Of a stretch of DNA of 48,588 nucleotides, positions 37,464 through 46,144 are shown one piece after another. Under the pieces are notes generated by a model that made no database searches, was not told the DNA's origin, and worked only from the letters and a program-made list of their open reading frames with translations. This stretch comes from Candidatus Tayloriibacteriota bacterium (GTDB lineage Bacteria > Patescibacteriota > Minisyncoccia > Phycocordibacterales > SIBU01). Every line of letters begins with the position of its first letter. Position 1 is the first letter of the stretch. Location: NCBI GenBank assembly GCA_016188455.1, contig JACPHR010000013.1:1-48588 (forward strand), given 5' to 3'. The position numbers were made by a program, and so were the translations under genes.

Positions 37464-39446
37464 ATGGACTACCTTGAAGAATTGAACGGCCGGCAACAAG
37501 AAGCGGTGCTCCATGTTGACGGACCGCTTTTAATCATTGCCGGAGCGGGGGCGGGAAAGACCAAGACCATCACCTACCGTATACTTCACCTGATAAAAAA
37601 AGGCGTGGAGCCGGCAAGCATTCTGGCCGTCACCTTTACCAACAAAGCGGCGAAGGAGATGCGCGACCGAGTCGCAAGTCTCCTAGCCGCCGACAAAACT
37701 CTCAATTTCCCCGTCCCTGCCTTTAGTCATTCGGCTATGAGTCGCCAATCGTCAGTCGTCAGTGCCCCTTTTATCAGCACTTTTCACGCCTTGGGCGTCC
37801 ATATTATCCGCGAAAACGCCAACCTGCTCGGCGTGCCGCGCCACTTCACTATTCTGGACAAAAGCGACTCGCTAAAATTCATCAAGGAGGCAATGGACGC
37901 CGAGGCTATTGACCGGAAAAGTTTTGACCCCGCAATGATTCAAAACCTCATCAGTCGCGAGAAGGGCAACGCCGTCACCTGCGCCGAGTTTGAGGCGAAA
38001 ACCGAAACGGCATACATCCCCCGAATCGTCGCTTCGGTCTGGAAACGTTATGAGGACGCGCTCGGCAGAGAAAAAGCCCTTGACTTTGACGACCTGCTCC
38101 TGAAAACCGCCTTGTTGCTCAAAGAAAATCAGTCTGTCAGGGAACACTGCCAAAACACCTGGCGCTACATTCACATTGACGAGTACCAGGACACCAATAG
38201 AGTCCAGTATCTCATGGCGAAATACTTGGCGGCAAAACACAAAAACCTCTGCGCGGTGGGCGACATAGACCAAACCATATACAGTTGGCGCGGTGCCGAC
38301 ATTAAAAACATTATGGGTTTTGAAAAAGATTATCCGGAAGCCAAAATTGTTTTGCTTGAGGAAAATTATCGTTCAACCCAGACGATTTTAACGGCGGCCA
38401 ACCGCGTCATTGCCAAAAATAAATTCCGAAAAGAAAAACGGTTGTTCACCAAAAACGCGCCGGGCGAGCGCCTCGGCCTGCTTGAAGCCTATGATGAAAA
38501 CGACGAGGCCCGCTTCGTGGCCCTGAAATCCGAAGAGTTGATAGAAGACGGAAAGGTATCGCCTTCGGCAATCGCCGTCCTATACCGAGCCAACTTCCAA
38601 AGCCGAGCTCTTGAGGAAGCGATGCTTGCTCAAAGTGTGCCGTACCAAATCTTGGGCATCCGCTTCTTTGAACGAAAAGAGGTCAAAGACGTCCTGGCCT
38701 ACCTAAAAGCTTCGCTCAACGAGAAGAGCCTCGCCGACTGGAAACGCGTCATCAATGTGCCGCCGCGGGGCTTGGGCAAAGTCGCGGTCCTTAAAATTTT
38801 CGCCGGCCAAGAAGAAACTCTGACACCGGCTGCCAGAAAGAAAGTCGCCCAGTTCAGAAAAATCCTGGCGGATATTAAAGCGGCGGCTTTGAGGGAGGAA
38901 CCGTCGCAAACCATCAAGCACATCATCAAATGGAGCGGGCTTGAAGCGGAACTTCAAAAGGGCGGGGCAGATGACCTGGAGCGGCTGGAAAATATCCGCG
39001 AACTGGTAACCTTTGCCACCAAGTATGACGCGCTGGCAAAACCCGAGGACGGCATCCTGCGCTTCCTTGAAGCGGCGGCTCTGGCTTCCGACCAGGACGA
39101 GCTTTTGAAAGAGCGCGAGGCGGTGAAATTGATGACGGCGCACGCGGCCAAAGGCCTTGAGTTTGAATATGTTTTCATCACCGGCCTTGAGGAAGATTTG
39201 TTTCCGCATAAAAAACTGGGTGACGGCAAATTTGACGAACGGCAAGCCGAGGAAGAGCGGCGGCTGTTTTACGTTGCTCTGACGCGGGCCAAGAAAAAAT
39301 TGTATCTCTCTTATACCAGCGTGCGCACAATCTTTGGTTCAAAGCAAGTCAATGTGCCCTCCGAATTTATTTTTGACATCAACGAGGAGCTGATTGAAAA
39401 AGAAGAGGTATTCGCCGGAGGAGGCAAAATTATATACTTGGATTAA
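37464..39446 (+). CDS. UvrD/PcrA-family DNA helicase
   Basis: This is a superfamily 1A 3'-5' helicase used in repair and replication. The 660-residue protein carries the motifs in order: Q motif LNGRQQEAV, Walker A AGAGAGKT (26-33), FTNKAAKEM, ISTFHALG, DFDDLL, Walker B IDEYQDTN, GDIDQTIYSWRGAD, LEENYRST, TAHAAKGLEFEYVF and LFYVALTRAKKKL. It is shorter than PcrA (~720) mainly at the C terminus, which lacks the tail that contacts RNA polymerase. The TPAARKKVAQFRKILADIK segment belongs to domain 2B. TATAGT (37450-37455) ends 8 bases before the ATG, so the mRNA is probably leaderless. Confidence 0.95.
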   Translation: MDYLEELNGRQQEAVLHVDGPLLIIAGAGAGKTKTITYRILHLIKKGVEPASILAVTFTNKAAKEMRDRVASLLAADKTLNFPVPAFSHSAMSRQSSVVSAPFISTFHALGVHIIRENANLLGVPRHFTILDKSDSLKFIKEAMDAEAIDRKSFDPAMIQNLISREKGNAVTCAEFEAKTETAYIPRIVASVWKRYEDALGREKALDFDDLLLKTALLLKENQSVREHCQNTWRYIHIDEYQDTNRVQYLMAKYLAAKHKNLCAVGDIDQTIYSWRGADIKNIMGFEKDYPEAKIVLLEENYRSTQTILTAANRVIAKNKFRKEKRLFTKNAPGERLGLLEAYDENDEARFVALKSEELIEDGKVSPSAIAVLYRANFQSRALEEAMLAQSVPYQILGIRFFERKEVKDVLAYLKASLNEKSLADWKRVINVPPRGLGKVAVLKIFAGQEETLTPAARKKVAQFRKILADIKAAALREEPSQTIKHIIKWSGLEAELQKGGADDLERLENIRELVTFATKYDALAKPEDGILRFLEAAALASDQDELLKEREAVKLMTAHAAKGLEFEYVFITGLEEDLFPHKKLGDGKFDERQAEEERRLFYVALTRAKKKLYLSYTSVRTIFGSKQVNVPSEFIFDINEELIEKEEVFAGGGKIIYLD

Positions 39447-39465
39447 TCACCATACGGAAATGGGT

Positions 39466-39548
39466 ACAAATATACGAATGGCTACGAAAATTTCAGAGAC
39501 GGCATTTCGGTGTTCGTATTATTTCGTATAAATTCGTATAATTTTCGT
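39466..39548. repeat. ACGAAT/ATTCGTAT array forming the rsmA promoter
   Basis: cgaatggctacgaaaa (39476-39491) is followed by ttcgtatt, ttcgtata, ttcgtata and ttcgtatg. The last units create TATAAT (39537-39542), 6 bases before the rsmA ATG, whose A and T belong to the final unit. Confidence 0.65.
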
Positions 39549-40424
39549 ATGTTTTACAATAAAAAGTCGCTCGGCCAAAACTTCCTGCGCTCAAAAAAAA
39601 TCCTCAGCGACATCGTAAGGGCGGGGAATATTCTGCCGGCAGAAACGGTGCTTGAGGCGGGGCCCGGAACCGGAAACTTGACGGCGGCGCTGCTCGCCTC
39701 CGGCGCGCGGGTCGTGGCGGTTGAAAAAGACCGCCGACTCATTCCTCCGCTTAAAGAAAAATTCGCGCATGAAATTCAAATCGGAAGATTGAAACTTATT
39801 GAGGCTGATGTTCTTTCTTTCGACGTCAAAGGTCAATTGTCAAAAGTCAACGGTTGGAAGATTGTAGCCAATCTTCCATACTACATCACGGGCGCTTTCA
39901 TCAGAAAATTTCTGGAAACCGAATATCAGCCCTCCTGTATGGTTCTCCTCCTTCAAAAAGAAGTGGCCGAAAGAATCGTGGCGCGCGATGGCTCGCCCCT
40001 TCACCTTTGCCACTGTCATAGACATAAACAACTTTCCGAAGTAGAAAGACAAAATCTCAAACAACTTTATGAAAAAGGTCTGGGGCAAAGGTGTGGGGGT
40101 AAAGAAAGCCTTTTTTCCATGAGCGTCAAAGCCTATGGCACGCCGCGCTATATTGAAACGGTTAAGGCCGGAAACTTTTCGCCGGCACCGAAAGTGGACT
40201 CGGCAATTATCTCTATAGAAAACATTTCAAAAAAATTCTTTAATGGATTTTCCGAGAGGGAATTTTTCAAAATCCTCAAAGCGGGCTTCGCCCACAAGCG
40301 GAAGCAGCTCGTGGGCACGCTCGGCCTTGACGTAGAAACCCTAAGACGCGCGGGTATCGCGCCAAAAGCGCGGCCGGAGGAATTGGGTCTAAAAGATTGG
40401 CTCTGTCTGTTAAAAAGTCTTTAG
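39549..40424 (+). CDS. rsmA: 16S rRNA dimethyladenosine transferase RsmA (KsgA)
   Basis: RsmA dimethylates two adjacent adenines near the 3' end of 16S rRNA as a late 30S check. Motifs: the start phrase SLGQNFLRSKKIL, the SAM-binding VLEAGPGTGNL (34-44), VVAVEKDRRL, and the catalytic NLPYYIT (108-114). The 291-residue protein is longer than usual because residues ~149-184 (from SPLHLCHC to RCGGKE) are an insertion between ERIVARDG and ESLFSMSVKAYG. That insert's DNA ends in inverted repeats, so it looks like a palindromic element that entered in frame. The ATG at 39549 was chosen because the TATAAT box overlaps any earlier start. The stop overlaps the convergent gene's stop. Confidence 0.93.
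   Translation: MFYNKKSLGQNFLRSKKILSDIVRAGNILPAETVLEAGPGTGNLTAALLASGARVVAVEKDRRLIPPLKEKFAHEIQIGRLKLIEADVLSFDVKGQLSKVNGWKIVANLPYYITGAFIRKFLETEYQPSCMVLLLQKEVAERIVARDGSPLHLCHCHRHKQLSEVERQNLKQLYEKGLGQRCGGKESLFSMSVKAYGTPRYIETVKAGNFSPAPKVDSAIISIENISKKFFNGFSEREFFKILKAGFAHKRKQLVGTLGLDVETLRRAGIAPKARPEELGLKDWLCLLKSL
39995..40100. repeat. in-frame insertion element inside rsmA
   Basis: gcccct-tcacctttgcc (39995-40011) and ggcaaaggtg-tgggggt (40084-40100) are inverted repeats, with a perfect 10-base core. They bound a ~106-base segment with no counterpart in ordinary RsmA. Confidence 0.6.
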
Positions 40425-41401
40425 AACAAGGAGCTCCCTGTCGTCGCCCCGATCTGGCCCTCTGATGGAATAGAAGTGCACCCATACCCTATGTAAATCT
40501 GGCATTGAGAGCCGCTAGTGTATTCCCCCAAGACATTGAGTGTAAAGGGAAGATTGTACCCCATGTACATTTGCGTCCCCATGTAATAAGTGAGGAGCAC
40601 GACATAGGTAGGAGCAGTCGGAGTAATGGTTACCAACCAATTGCCGCTACAGGTGCAGTAAAAAGGAAATAAAACTCGTCCGCCAAAAGGCGTGCCGAAA
40701 GCATAAGCTTTTTCACCGATAAAAAATTTCAGAACTGTATTGAGAAATGCCGAAAAATTTTCGCCGCCTTTATATGATTGAACGCCATGGATGGGTACGC
40801 CACTTTTTTGAAACTCTTCTACAAAACGTTTCTCGGGCTTTTGAAGCGCGATATCCTTCGCCGCGGCGTCTTTGATTGTGGTGAGCTGATCTCTGCCGTA
40901 GCCTTGCTCTGCGCCAACATTGTCAAGCGCCTGAAAAAAAGCCTTTTGGTCAAATTGAACCTGGTCCAAACTGGAAGTGGCTAACACCTGCCCGCCGCCT
41001 GTCCGACTGGCTTCGCGATTTGAGGCGGGAGGACTAGCAACGGCAGAATTTTCCACAACTTCGGCGGTTTGGCTCAAGAAAGTTATTTTTTTTCTGGTGA
41101 GCGGCCCGACAAACCCGGTGCCTTGGTACAGGCCAGCGGGCAGAAGTATCTCCGACCTGTACTTTTCTTGAAATTTCACCACGGCCCGCCAGGTCGCTCG
41201 GCCAAAAAAGCTTGTTTCGTTGCCCGGCGAGCCGGGACCCTCTTCGGAAACTCTGGTGTCCGAATCCTGGTTCAAAAAACGTTGCAATTCCAAAACAGCC
41301 GCTCCCGCAGAACCCGGCCGCAAGTTTTGGTTAAAAGTAAATGCCGCGGCAAAGGACGGGGCCAACAACAATAGAAAAGTCAAACGCCAAAAGATTTTCA
41401 T
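40421..41401 (-). CDS. exported peptidoglycan-binding-domain protein
   Basis: The 326-residue protein starts with a signal peptide (FWRLTFLLLLAPSFAAAF, 4-21). A PG_binding_1-like domain follows (~24-112): LRPGSAGAAVLELQRFLNQ, GRATWRAVVKFQEKY and GFVGPLTRKKITFL, the usual helix-turn pattern. A spacer and helical part lie at ~140-210, and a C-terminal beta-rich part (~230-326) has a CTCSGNW phrase and two further Cys that may form disulfides. It is probably attached to the cell wall. Proteins with this N-terminal domain are common in Parcubacteria. Its stop codon overlaps that of rsmA (convergent, 4 bases), so read-through of either gene would make antisense RNA. Confidence 0.82.
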   Translation of the reverse strand: MKIFWRLTFLLLLAPSFAAAFTFNQNLRPGSAGAAVLELQRFLNQDSDTRVSEEGPGSPGNETSFFGRATWRAVVKFQEKYRSEILLPAGLYQGTGFVGPLTRKKITFLSQTAEVVENSAVASPPASNREASRTGGGQVLATSSLDQVQFDQKAFFQALDNVGAEQGYGRDQLTTIKDAAAKDIALQKPEKRFVEEFQKSGVPIHGVQSYKGGENFSAFLNTVLKFFIGEKAYAFGTPFGGRVLFPFYCTCSGNWLVTITPTAPTYVVLLTYYMGTQMYMGYNLPFTLNVLGEYTSGSQCQIYIGYGCTSIPSEGQIGATTGSSLF

Positions 41402-41441
41402 TAAATAAATTATACTACAAAGGATTGCCTAATTACACCGG

Positions 41442-41471
41442 CCAACCCGCCGCGTCAACACGGCGGGTTGG
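41442..41471. repeat. GC hairpin in the gap before the second PaaX/Cas2-like unit
   Basis: ccaacccgccg / cggcgggttgg, a perfect 11-bp stem, with no T run. The rest of 41402-41565 is AT-rich with no gene. Confidence 0.5.
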
Positions 41472-41565
41472 CAACAGGGGACTTAGCGGTAACCCTTGAA
41501 GTAAGGTTGAAAAAGTAAAAAAGTGGCTTAAAAGCTTAAAAGCGAGAGTTGGAAATTTCTTTCCC

Positions 41566-41607
41566 CATCCATGAATAAGATTGCTATAGCAATCTTATTC
41601 GTGGATG
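41566..41607. repeat. 42-bp palindrome, upstream copy around the second PaaX/Cas2-like gene
   Basis: The centre is gattgcta|tagcaatc with 20 of 21 arm positions paired and one G-T pair. It ends two bases before the -10 box (41609-41614), so it covers the -35 region. Confidence 0.88.
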
Positions 41608-41622
41608 TTATAATTAGGCGAT

Positions 41623-42198
41623 ATGGGAAAGTTGGAACAAGAGGTAAAAATTCGTACCCGCAATACAAAAATCAAGCGTGCCATACTGACTGCTCTTGTG
41701 GTTACCGTAGCCGGCTCCCTCAACCCGACTGCCATGGTGTCAGTTGTGTTGCGCGCTCTCAATATAAAAAGGGATAAATATCGTTCGGCCCGGAACACCT
41801 TTTACTCCGCCCGCGGGCGACTGCTTCGGCAAGGACTGATTGAGTATAATAATGGTTTTTTCAATGTGACTGATGAAGGGAGACGAGCGCTTCAGAGTAT
41901 AGAATTCAGCAATGCCAAACCGAGTAAGCCTCCTCGCTGGGACAAAAAATGGCGCCTGCTTATTTTTGACGTAAAGGAAGAACGCAAAACTCAGCGAGAA
42001 AAAATCCGCCGCACGCTTATTGCCATCGGTTTCCTCCGTTTGCAAGACAGCGTGTGGGTATATCCTTATGACTGTGAAGATTTGGTTGCATTGTTGAAAG
42101 CTGATTTTAAAGTGGGCAAGGAACTGTTGTATTTAATTGTGGATGCCATTGAGAACGATTCGTGGCTTAAGAAAGAATTTAATCTTCCTGCCAATTAA
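41623..42198 (+). CDS. PaaX-like winged-helix protein with a Cas2-like C-terminal domain (second copy)
   Basis: The 191-residue protein has the same plan as the one at 11510. A basic N terminus leads to a winged-helix region (~20-95: RNTFYSARGRLLRQGLIEYNN and GFFNVTDEGRRAL), then the Cas2-like part (~108-191: WRLLIFDVKEERKTQREKIR, then LIAIGFLRLQDSVWVYPYDC, then ELLYLIVDAIENDSWLKKEF). The strand-1 Asp (IFDV) and the SVWVYPYDC strand match the paralogue's TYDI and SIFVFPFEC. Overall identity is low, so the two copies are old. TATAAT (41609-41614) lies 8 bases before the ATG. The gene is enclosed by two copies of a palindrome different from that of the first unit. Function unknown; DNA binding at the palindromes is the simplest idea. 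Confidence 0.72.
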   Translation: MGKLEQEVKIRTRNTKIKRAILTALVVTVAGSLNPTAMVSVVLRALNIKRDKYRSARNTFYSARGRLLRQGLIEYNNGFFNVTDEGRRALQSIEFSNAKPSKPPRWDKKWRLLIFDVKEERKTQREKIRRTLIAIGFLRLQDSVWVYPYDCEDLVALLKADFKVGKELLYLIVDAIENDSWLKKEFNLPAN

Positions 42199-42329
42199 CA
42201 AAGACTAAGGATTGGCTGGCACAAACCAAACGGCCGCGAAGAGGCCGTGCGGTTCTCTTTATTGCGCTGTCTGCGGACTGTCTTCAAACTGCTTTCAAAC
42301 TATGTTCTTAATGTTTTCTGTCATTCCTT

Positions 42330-42369
42330 GTCCATCGTTAAGATTGCTATAGCAATCTTAAAGATGGAC
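42330..42369. repeat. 40-bp palindrome, downstream copy around the second PaaX/Cas2-like gene
   Basis: The centre is gattgcta|tagcaatc with 19 of 20 arm positions matched. It shares taagattgcta|tagcaatctta exactly with the copy at 41566 and starts 131 bases past the stop. It has no T run. Confidence 0.88.
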
Positions 42370-42518
42370 GAACTCCTAAAATTGTTACTCCGCAAGTGTT
42401 TGTCTACTTGTGTTTGTCTGCAAAACTGGGGAAACAGCTTGCCGATTTCTCTGATATACTTAAGGCACAAAGAGTGTGCGGGGCCTTCTCCCACGCGTTT
42501 CTTTGCTTAACAATGGCC

Positions 42519-43478
42519 ATGCCAAGCAGAAAAATTATTCTGGCCGCCTCGGTCGCAGTTGTCGTCATTGCTATCACTCTTTTATTGACCCGCCCGCCAA
42601 AAGTCAGCTACACGGCGGCTACGGCCGGTAGCGCCACCACCACTGGCGTTCTGGCCAAAGACTCCGACCAGGACGGCCTCAAAGATTGGGAGGAAGAGTT
42701 GTGGAAAACCGACCCGCAGAATCCCGATACCGACGGCGACGGCGCGCCGGACGGCCAAGAAATCAAACTGGGCCGAAACCCGCTCCTCAAAGGCCCGAAC
42801 GACAGGCTGGACAGCGAAACCGTCAGCAATAAAATCAACTCTCAAACGGACGCCGACCTTTCCGATACCGACAAATTCTCCCGCGAGCTCTTTGTCAAAA
42901 TCATCGCCGCCAACCAATCGCCTACGCCCCCCACCGAGGCCGACTTCCAAAATTTCCTCAACGCGACCATCAAAAACGAGATAGACAGCCAAAAACTCAA
43001 AATCCACACCGCCGCTGATTTTTCGATTGATATGGCGGAAACTGCCGAAAAAATCAAAACCTACGGCAACGCCATCGCCGCCATGCTCAAAAAGCCGCCG
43101 CCCCAAAAACTTGAATATGAAATCAGCACAGTAGAGCGGGCGGAGAAAAATAAAGACCCGTCCGAGCTCAAAGCGCTTGAAGGCAACATCACGGCCTATA
43201 AGCACATTGAGAATGATTTGCTCAAACTGACCGTGCCCCAGAGCGCCCTAGAAATGCATCTCGCGCTCGCCAATGCCACAGCGGGCATGGCTTGGAGCAT
43301 CACGGGGCTTTCATACATTATGACCGACCCTTTAAAAGCCTTGCCGGGAGTGGCCGGCTACGCGGAGAATGCTCAAAACTTTTCCGATGCCGTCCGGGCT
43401 TTTAGAGGCTACTTTGAGAACGCGAATGTCACATTTAACCCCGAAGATGATGGCTACCGTTTCTTTGATGAGTTATAA
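42519..43478 (+). CDS. anchored protein with a TSP3/EF-hand-like calcium segment
   Basis: The 319-residue protein has an N-terminal membrane or signal helix (IILAASVAVVVIAITLLL, ~6-23). A calcium-binding-type repeat follows (DSDQDGLKDWEEELWKTDP and NPDTDGDGAPDGQEIKLGRNP, ~48-87), like thrombospondin type-3 or EF-hand loops. The rest (~100-319) is helical (FSRELFVKIIAANQS, AALLKKPPP-like segment, LALANATAGMAWSITGLSYI). In Parcubacteria such proteins often precede genes for a type IV secretion-like complex, as here. The ATG at 42519 was chosen because it puts the hydrophobic helix at the start; the frame opens at 42396. The next gene follows after 44 bases, so an operon is likely. Confidence 0.75.
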   Translation: MPSRKIILAASVAVVVIAITLLLTRPPKVSYTAATAGSATTTGVLAKDSDQDGLKDWEEELWKTDPQNPDTDGDGAPDGQEIKLGRNPLLKGPNDRLDSETVSNKINSQTDADLSDTDKFSRELFVKIIAANQSPTPPTEADFQNFLNATIKNEIDSQKLKIHTAADFSIDMAETAEKIKTYGNAIAAMLKKPPPQKLEYEISTVERAEKNKDPSELKALEGNITAYKHIENDLLKLTVPQSALEMHLALANATAGMAWSITGLSYIMTDPLKALPGVAGYAENAQNFSDAVRAFRGYFENANVTFNPEDDGYRFFDEL

Positions 43479-43522
43479 TAAGGAGCGAGCGAATCCCGAC
43501 TTTGCGAAGGGCATAATTTCTC

Positions 43523-46006
43523 ATGAATAAAAGTCTAAAACATTCAATTTTGGGAATTATCGTTGCCTCACTCGTAGCGCTTCCAGCGCTTGTGGGATTT
43601 GCGACAGCCGCGCAGGCTGACGTGACAAGTTGCCTCGGGGGTCTCTTGCTTAGCAAAACTAAAAGTAAAATCGGAACGACAGTGGCGACCACGCAAGGAA
43701 CCGCAGCGCAAACAAGCGCGGAGATAGAGGCGCAGGCCAGCGGCATCCAAGCTGTTCCTGTGAGCGATGCCGGCACGCAGGCCTTCATCAAAGCTAATAC
43801 AACCGCTATCACGGCCTTGGCCAAAGACAATTCCAAAATAGCGGGAGACAACGCCGCCCAAAATACCGGCTCTACCATCCAACGCTGTATCGTGGAACCC
43901 CTCGTGACCATCATGGTACGGGCGCTCCTAGACAAATTCACCGCCGCGACGGTCAATTGGATTAACTCCGGCTTCCAAGGCAGTCCGCTCTATGTTACCA
44001 ACCTTCAGGGTTTCCTGGCCGGCGCCGCCGACCAGGCCGCCGGACAATTTATCCAGGGTCTGGGGCCCATCGGCTCCATCCTCTGCAGTCCGTTTGACCT
44101 CCAGCTCCGTCTATCGCTTGGCCTGCAATACTCCCAGCCGGGCTACTACCAATACATCGGCTGTCGGTTAAGCGACATCCAAAATAACATCCAGCGGGCT
44201 TTCACCAGCGGCGCCTGGGGCAGAAACGGCTGGGACAGTTGGATTCAGCTTACCGCTTACCCGCAAAACAACCCTTACGGCGCCTACCTCAAGGCGGTTG
44301 ACTCCATTGACGCCAGCATTGCCGGCACTCAATTCACCCTCACCAAACAGTTGGACTTCGGCAAGGGCTTCCTGTCGTCAGTTGACCCGAGAACCGGCAA
44401 AATCACCACTCCGGGGTCACTCATTGAAGACCAGCTCTCCAATACTTTGGGAGTTGAGGTGCAAAGAGTGGGCCTGGCCAAAGACCTTGATGCCATCCTG
44501 GGCGCCTTGGTGGGCCAGATGATAAACCAAGTGATGGGCGGTTTAGGCGGTCTGGCGGGCGCGAGCGATTCCCGTTCCGCTTCAGTCAACTACTCGTCAG
44601 CGGTTGAACGCGCCTCTAGGCAAACTGTTGACGCCGTCATCGCCAATAGTAGGCAGGCGCAAACTCTGCCAGACGGCTTTATTATGAACACTGGCACAGG
44701 CACCCTCAATCCAACCGGCGCCGGCGGTCCGACGCCCCTCGCTTTCTGTACCCAGTTTAGAAATAATATCTACGGCACCAATACCGGCAGCTCTTTGATT
44801 TATGTAAAAGTAAACGGCGCGACGACCGCCCCTAACGCCACTCCAATCCTAACTTCTAAAACCACCGCCGCGGGCGTCACCACTGCGTGGACTGTCGCCG
44901 ACTACAATAATCTCTTCCGCTTCTGCGCCAATATCAACTTGACGGCGCCAATCGCCGGCGACACAGCCGAATTCAGGCAACAGCTGGATGACGCTGACAC
45001 AGAATTAGAGGATGCTAACAGACAATTGGCGGATGCCGGTCGTCAAACAGGAAGCCCGTCGGTAGCTCTAGTTGACAGAGAAATTCGTCTGGGAACCGCG
45101 AAGCTAAATCAGTCACACATTGATAGAGAAAACGGCAGGGAGCTCGGCCCCATGAACGCGGCCGGCGGCTTTAGCTATTCCGACACTAAGGACGGCAGTG
45201 AGCATTGGTGGACGGCCTCGCTCAACCAATCGGAAGAAATTCAAACCATCAGGGTAAGGTCAAGAAATGCCGCTTTAGGAGCTGGTATCAATGTGAAGTT
45301 GGCAGAGTTGACTGAAAAAAAAGGCTTGCCCATCAGTCCAAGCGATGCTACGGGTCATATAGTGTTCCAGTACCCAAACACAACCTCCCCGCCCAATTTT
45401 ACCAAGGAAGGGACTGATGGTAACTTTACTCTCACTCTTAACCCGCCGGTTACCGCGAGCGCCATTGTCATTTCTAAAGCAACTCGCATCAGCCTTGCGG
45501 AAGTTAAACTGTTCCGCCCCCAAGAACAGGCGCTTTCATTTTCACCCGACAAACAAGAGGCCAAACCGAATGTCTCGCCCGCAAGCGACTACTACAACCC
45601 GACAAACAGAGATTTTTCCAACACCTTTACCCTCTCCGCCGCTCAAACGCAAAGCGGCCTCAAAGCCCGGCTTAAATTATTGGGGGTTCTGACGTCCGGA
45701 GCCGGCCAGCCCGTTCAATTTTCAAGCGTCTTTGCCGCTAATAGTCTAAAAATCAACGACACAATTAACGACGCGTCGATTGATACCAGCCAAAACTCCG
45801 TGATTTTTAAGCAAAATTTCTCGCTCACCCAAGGCGACTCCGTAGAATATACTGAAACGGGTACAATATCCAACTCACCGGGATTCAACAATTCAAATAG
45901 CACGCCCTATCTTTCATACAAACTTGTCATGGAAATTTTTAAAACCGTCAACGGCGTAGACCAATCGCCAATCGCCGTCCAAACCACCACTTTTATCGTC
46001 CGATAA
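43523..46006 (+). CDS. large exported protein linked to the secretion cluster
   Basis: The 827-residue protein has a signal peptide (ILGIIVASLVALPALVGFATAAQA, ~9-32). A helical, Ala/Gln-rich region follows (~33-130). A segment (~130-400) contains CIVEPLVTIMVRALLDKFTAATVNWINSGF and several Gly-rich hydrophobic stretches (QMINQVMGGLGGLAGA). A mid-part has coiled-coil-like DDADTELEDANRQLADAG (~488-505). A beta-rich domain (~510-670: HWWTASLNQSEEIQTIRVRSR) looks like an F5/8 (discoidin) carbohydrate-binding module. A final beta domain runs to the end. No catalytic motif is seen. It may form the extracellular part of the machine encoded by its neighbours. GTTAATTTTTGTTAATT repeats lie in the 150-base gap after it. 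Confidence 0.72.
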   Translation: MNKSLKHSILGIIVASLVALPALVGFATAAQADVTSCLGGLLLSKTKSKIGTTVATTQGTAAQTSAEIEAQASGIQAVPVSDAGTQAFIKANTTAITALAKDNSKIAGDNAAQNTGSTIQRCIVEPLVTIMVRALLDKFTAATVNWINSGFQGSPLYVTNLQGFLAGAADQAAGQFIQGLGPIGSILCSPFDLQLRLSLGLQYSQPGYYQYIGCRLSDIQNNIQRAFTSGAWGRNGWDSWIQLTAYPQNNPYGAYLKAVDSIDASIAGTQFTLTKQLDFGKGFLSSVDPRTGKITTPGSLIEDQLSNTLGVEVQRVGLAKDLDAILGALVGQMINQVMGGLGGLAGASDSRSASVNYSSAVERASRQTVDAVIANSRQAQTLPDGFIMNTGTGTLNPTGAGGPTPLAFCTQFRNNIYGTNTGSSLIYVKVNGATTAPNATPILTSKTTAAGVTTAWTVADYNNLFRFCANINLTAPIAGDTAEFRQQLDDADTELEDANRQLADAGRQTGSPSVALVDREIRLGTAKLNQSHIDRENGRELGPMNAAGGFSYSDTKDGSEHWWTASLNQSEEIQTIRVRSRNAALGAGINVKLAELTEKKGLPISPSDATGHIVFQYPNTTSPPNFTKEGTDGNFTLTLNPPVTASAIVISKATRISLAEVKLFRPQEQALSFSPDKQEAKPNVSPASDYYNPTNRDFSNTFTLSAAQTQSGLKARLKLLGVLTSGAGQPVQFSSVFAANSLKINDTINDASIDTSQNSVIFKQNFSLTQGDSVEYTETGTISNSPGFNNSNSTPYLSYKLVMEIFKTVNGVDQSPIAVQTTTFIVR

Positions 46007-46144
46007 ATGGAAGCATGCTCCCGTTAGAAGTGCCACCGGCTTTAATTGAAAAACAGCTAAAAAATAATTACTATTATATGACATCAACTTTTGTTAATTT
46101 TTGTTAATTATTAAACTTCTAACTGGATGAAGAAATTTTGAGAT

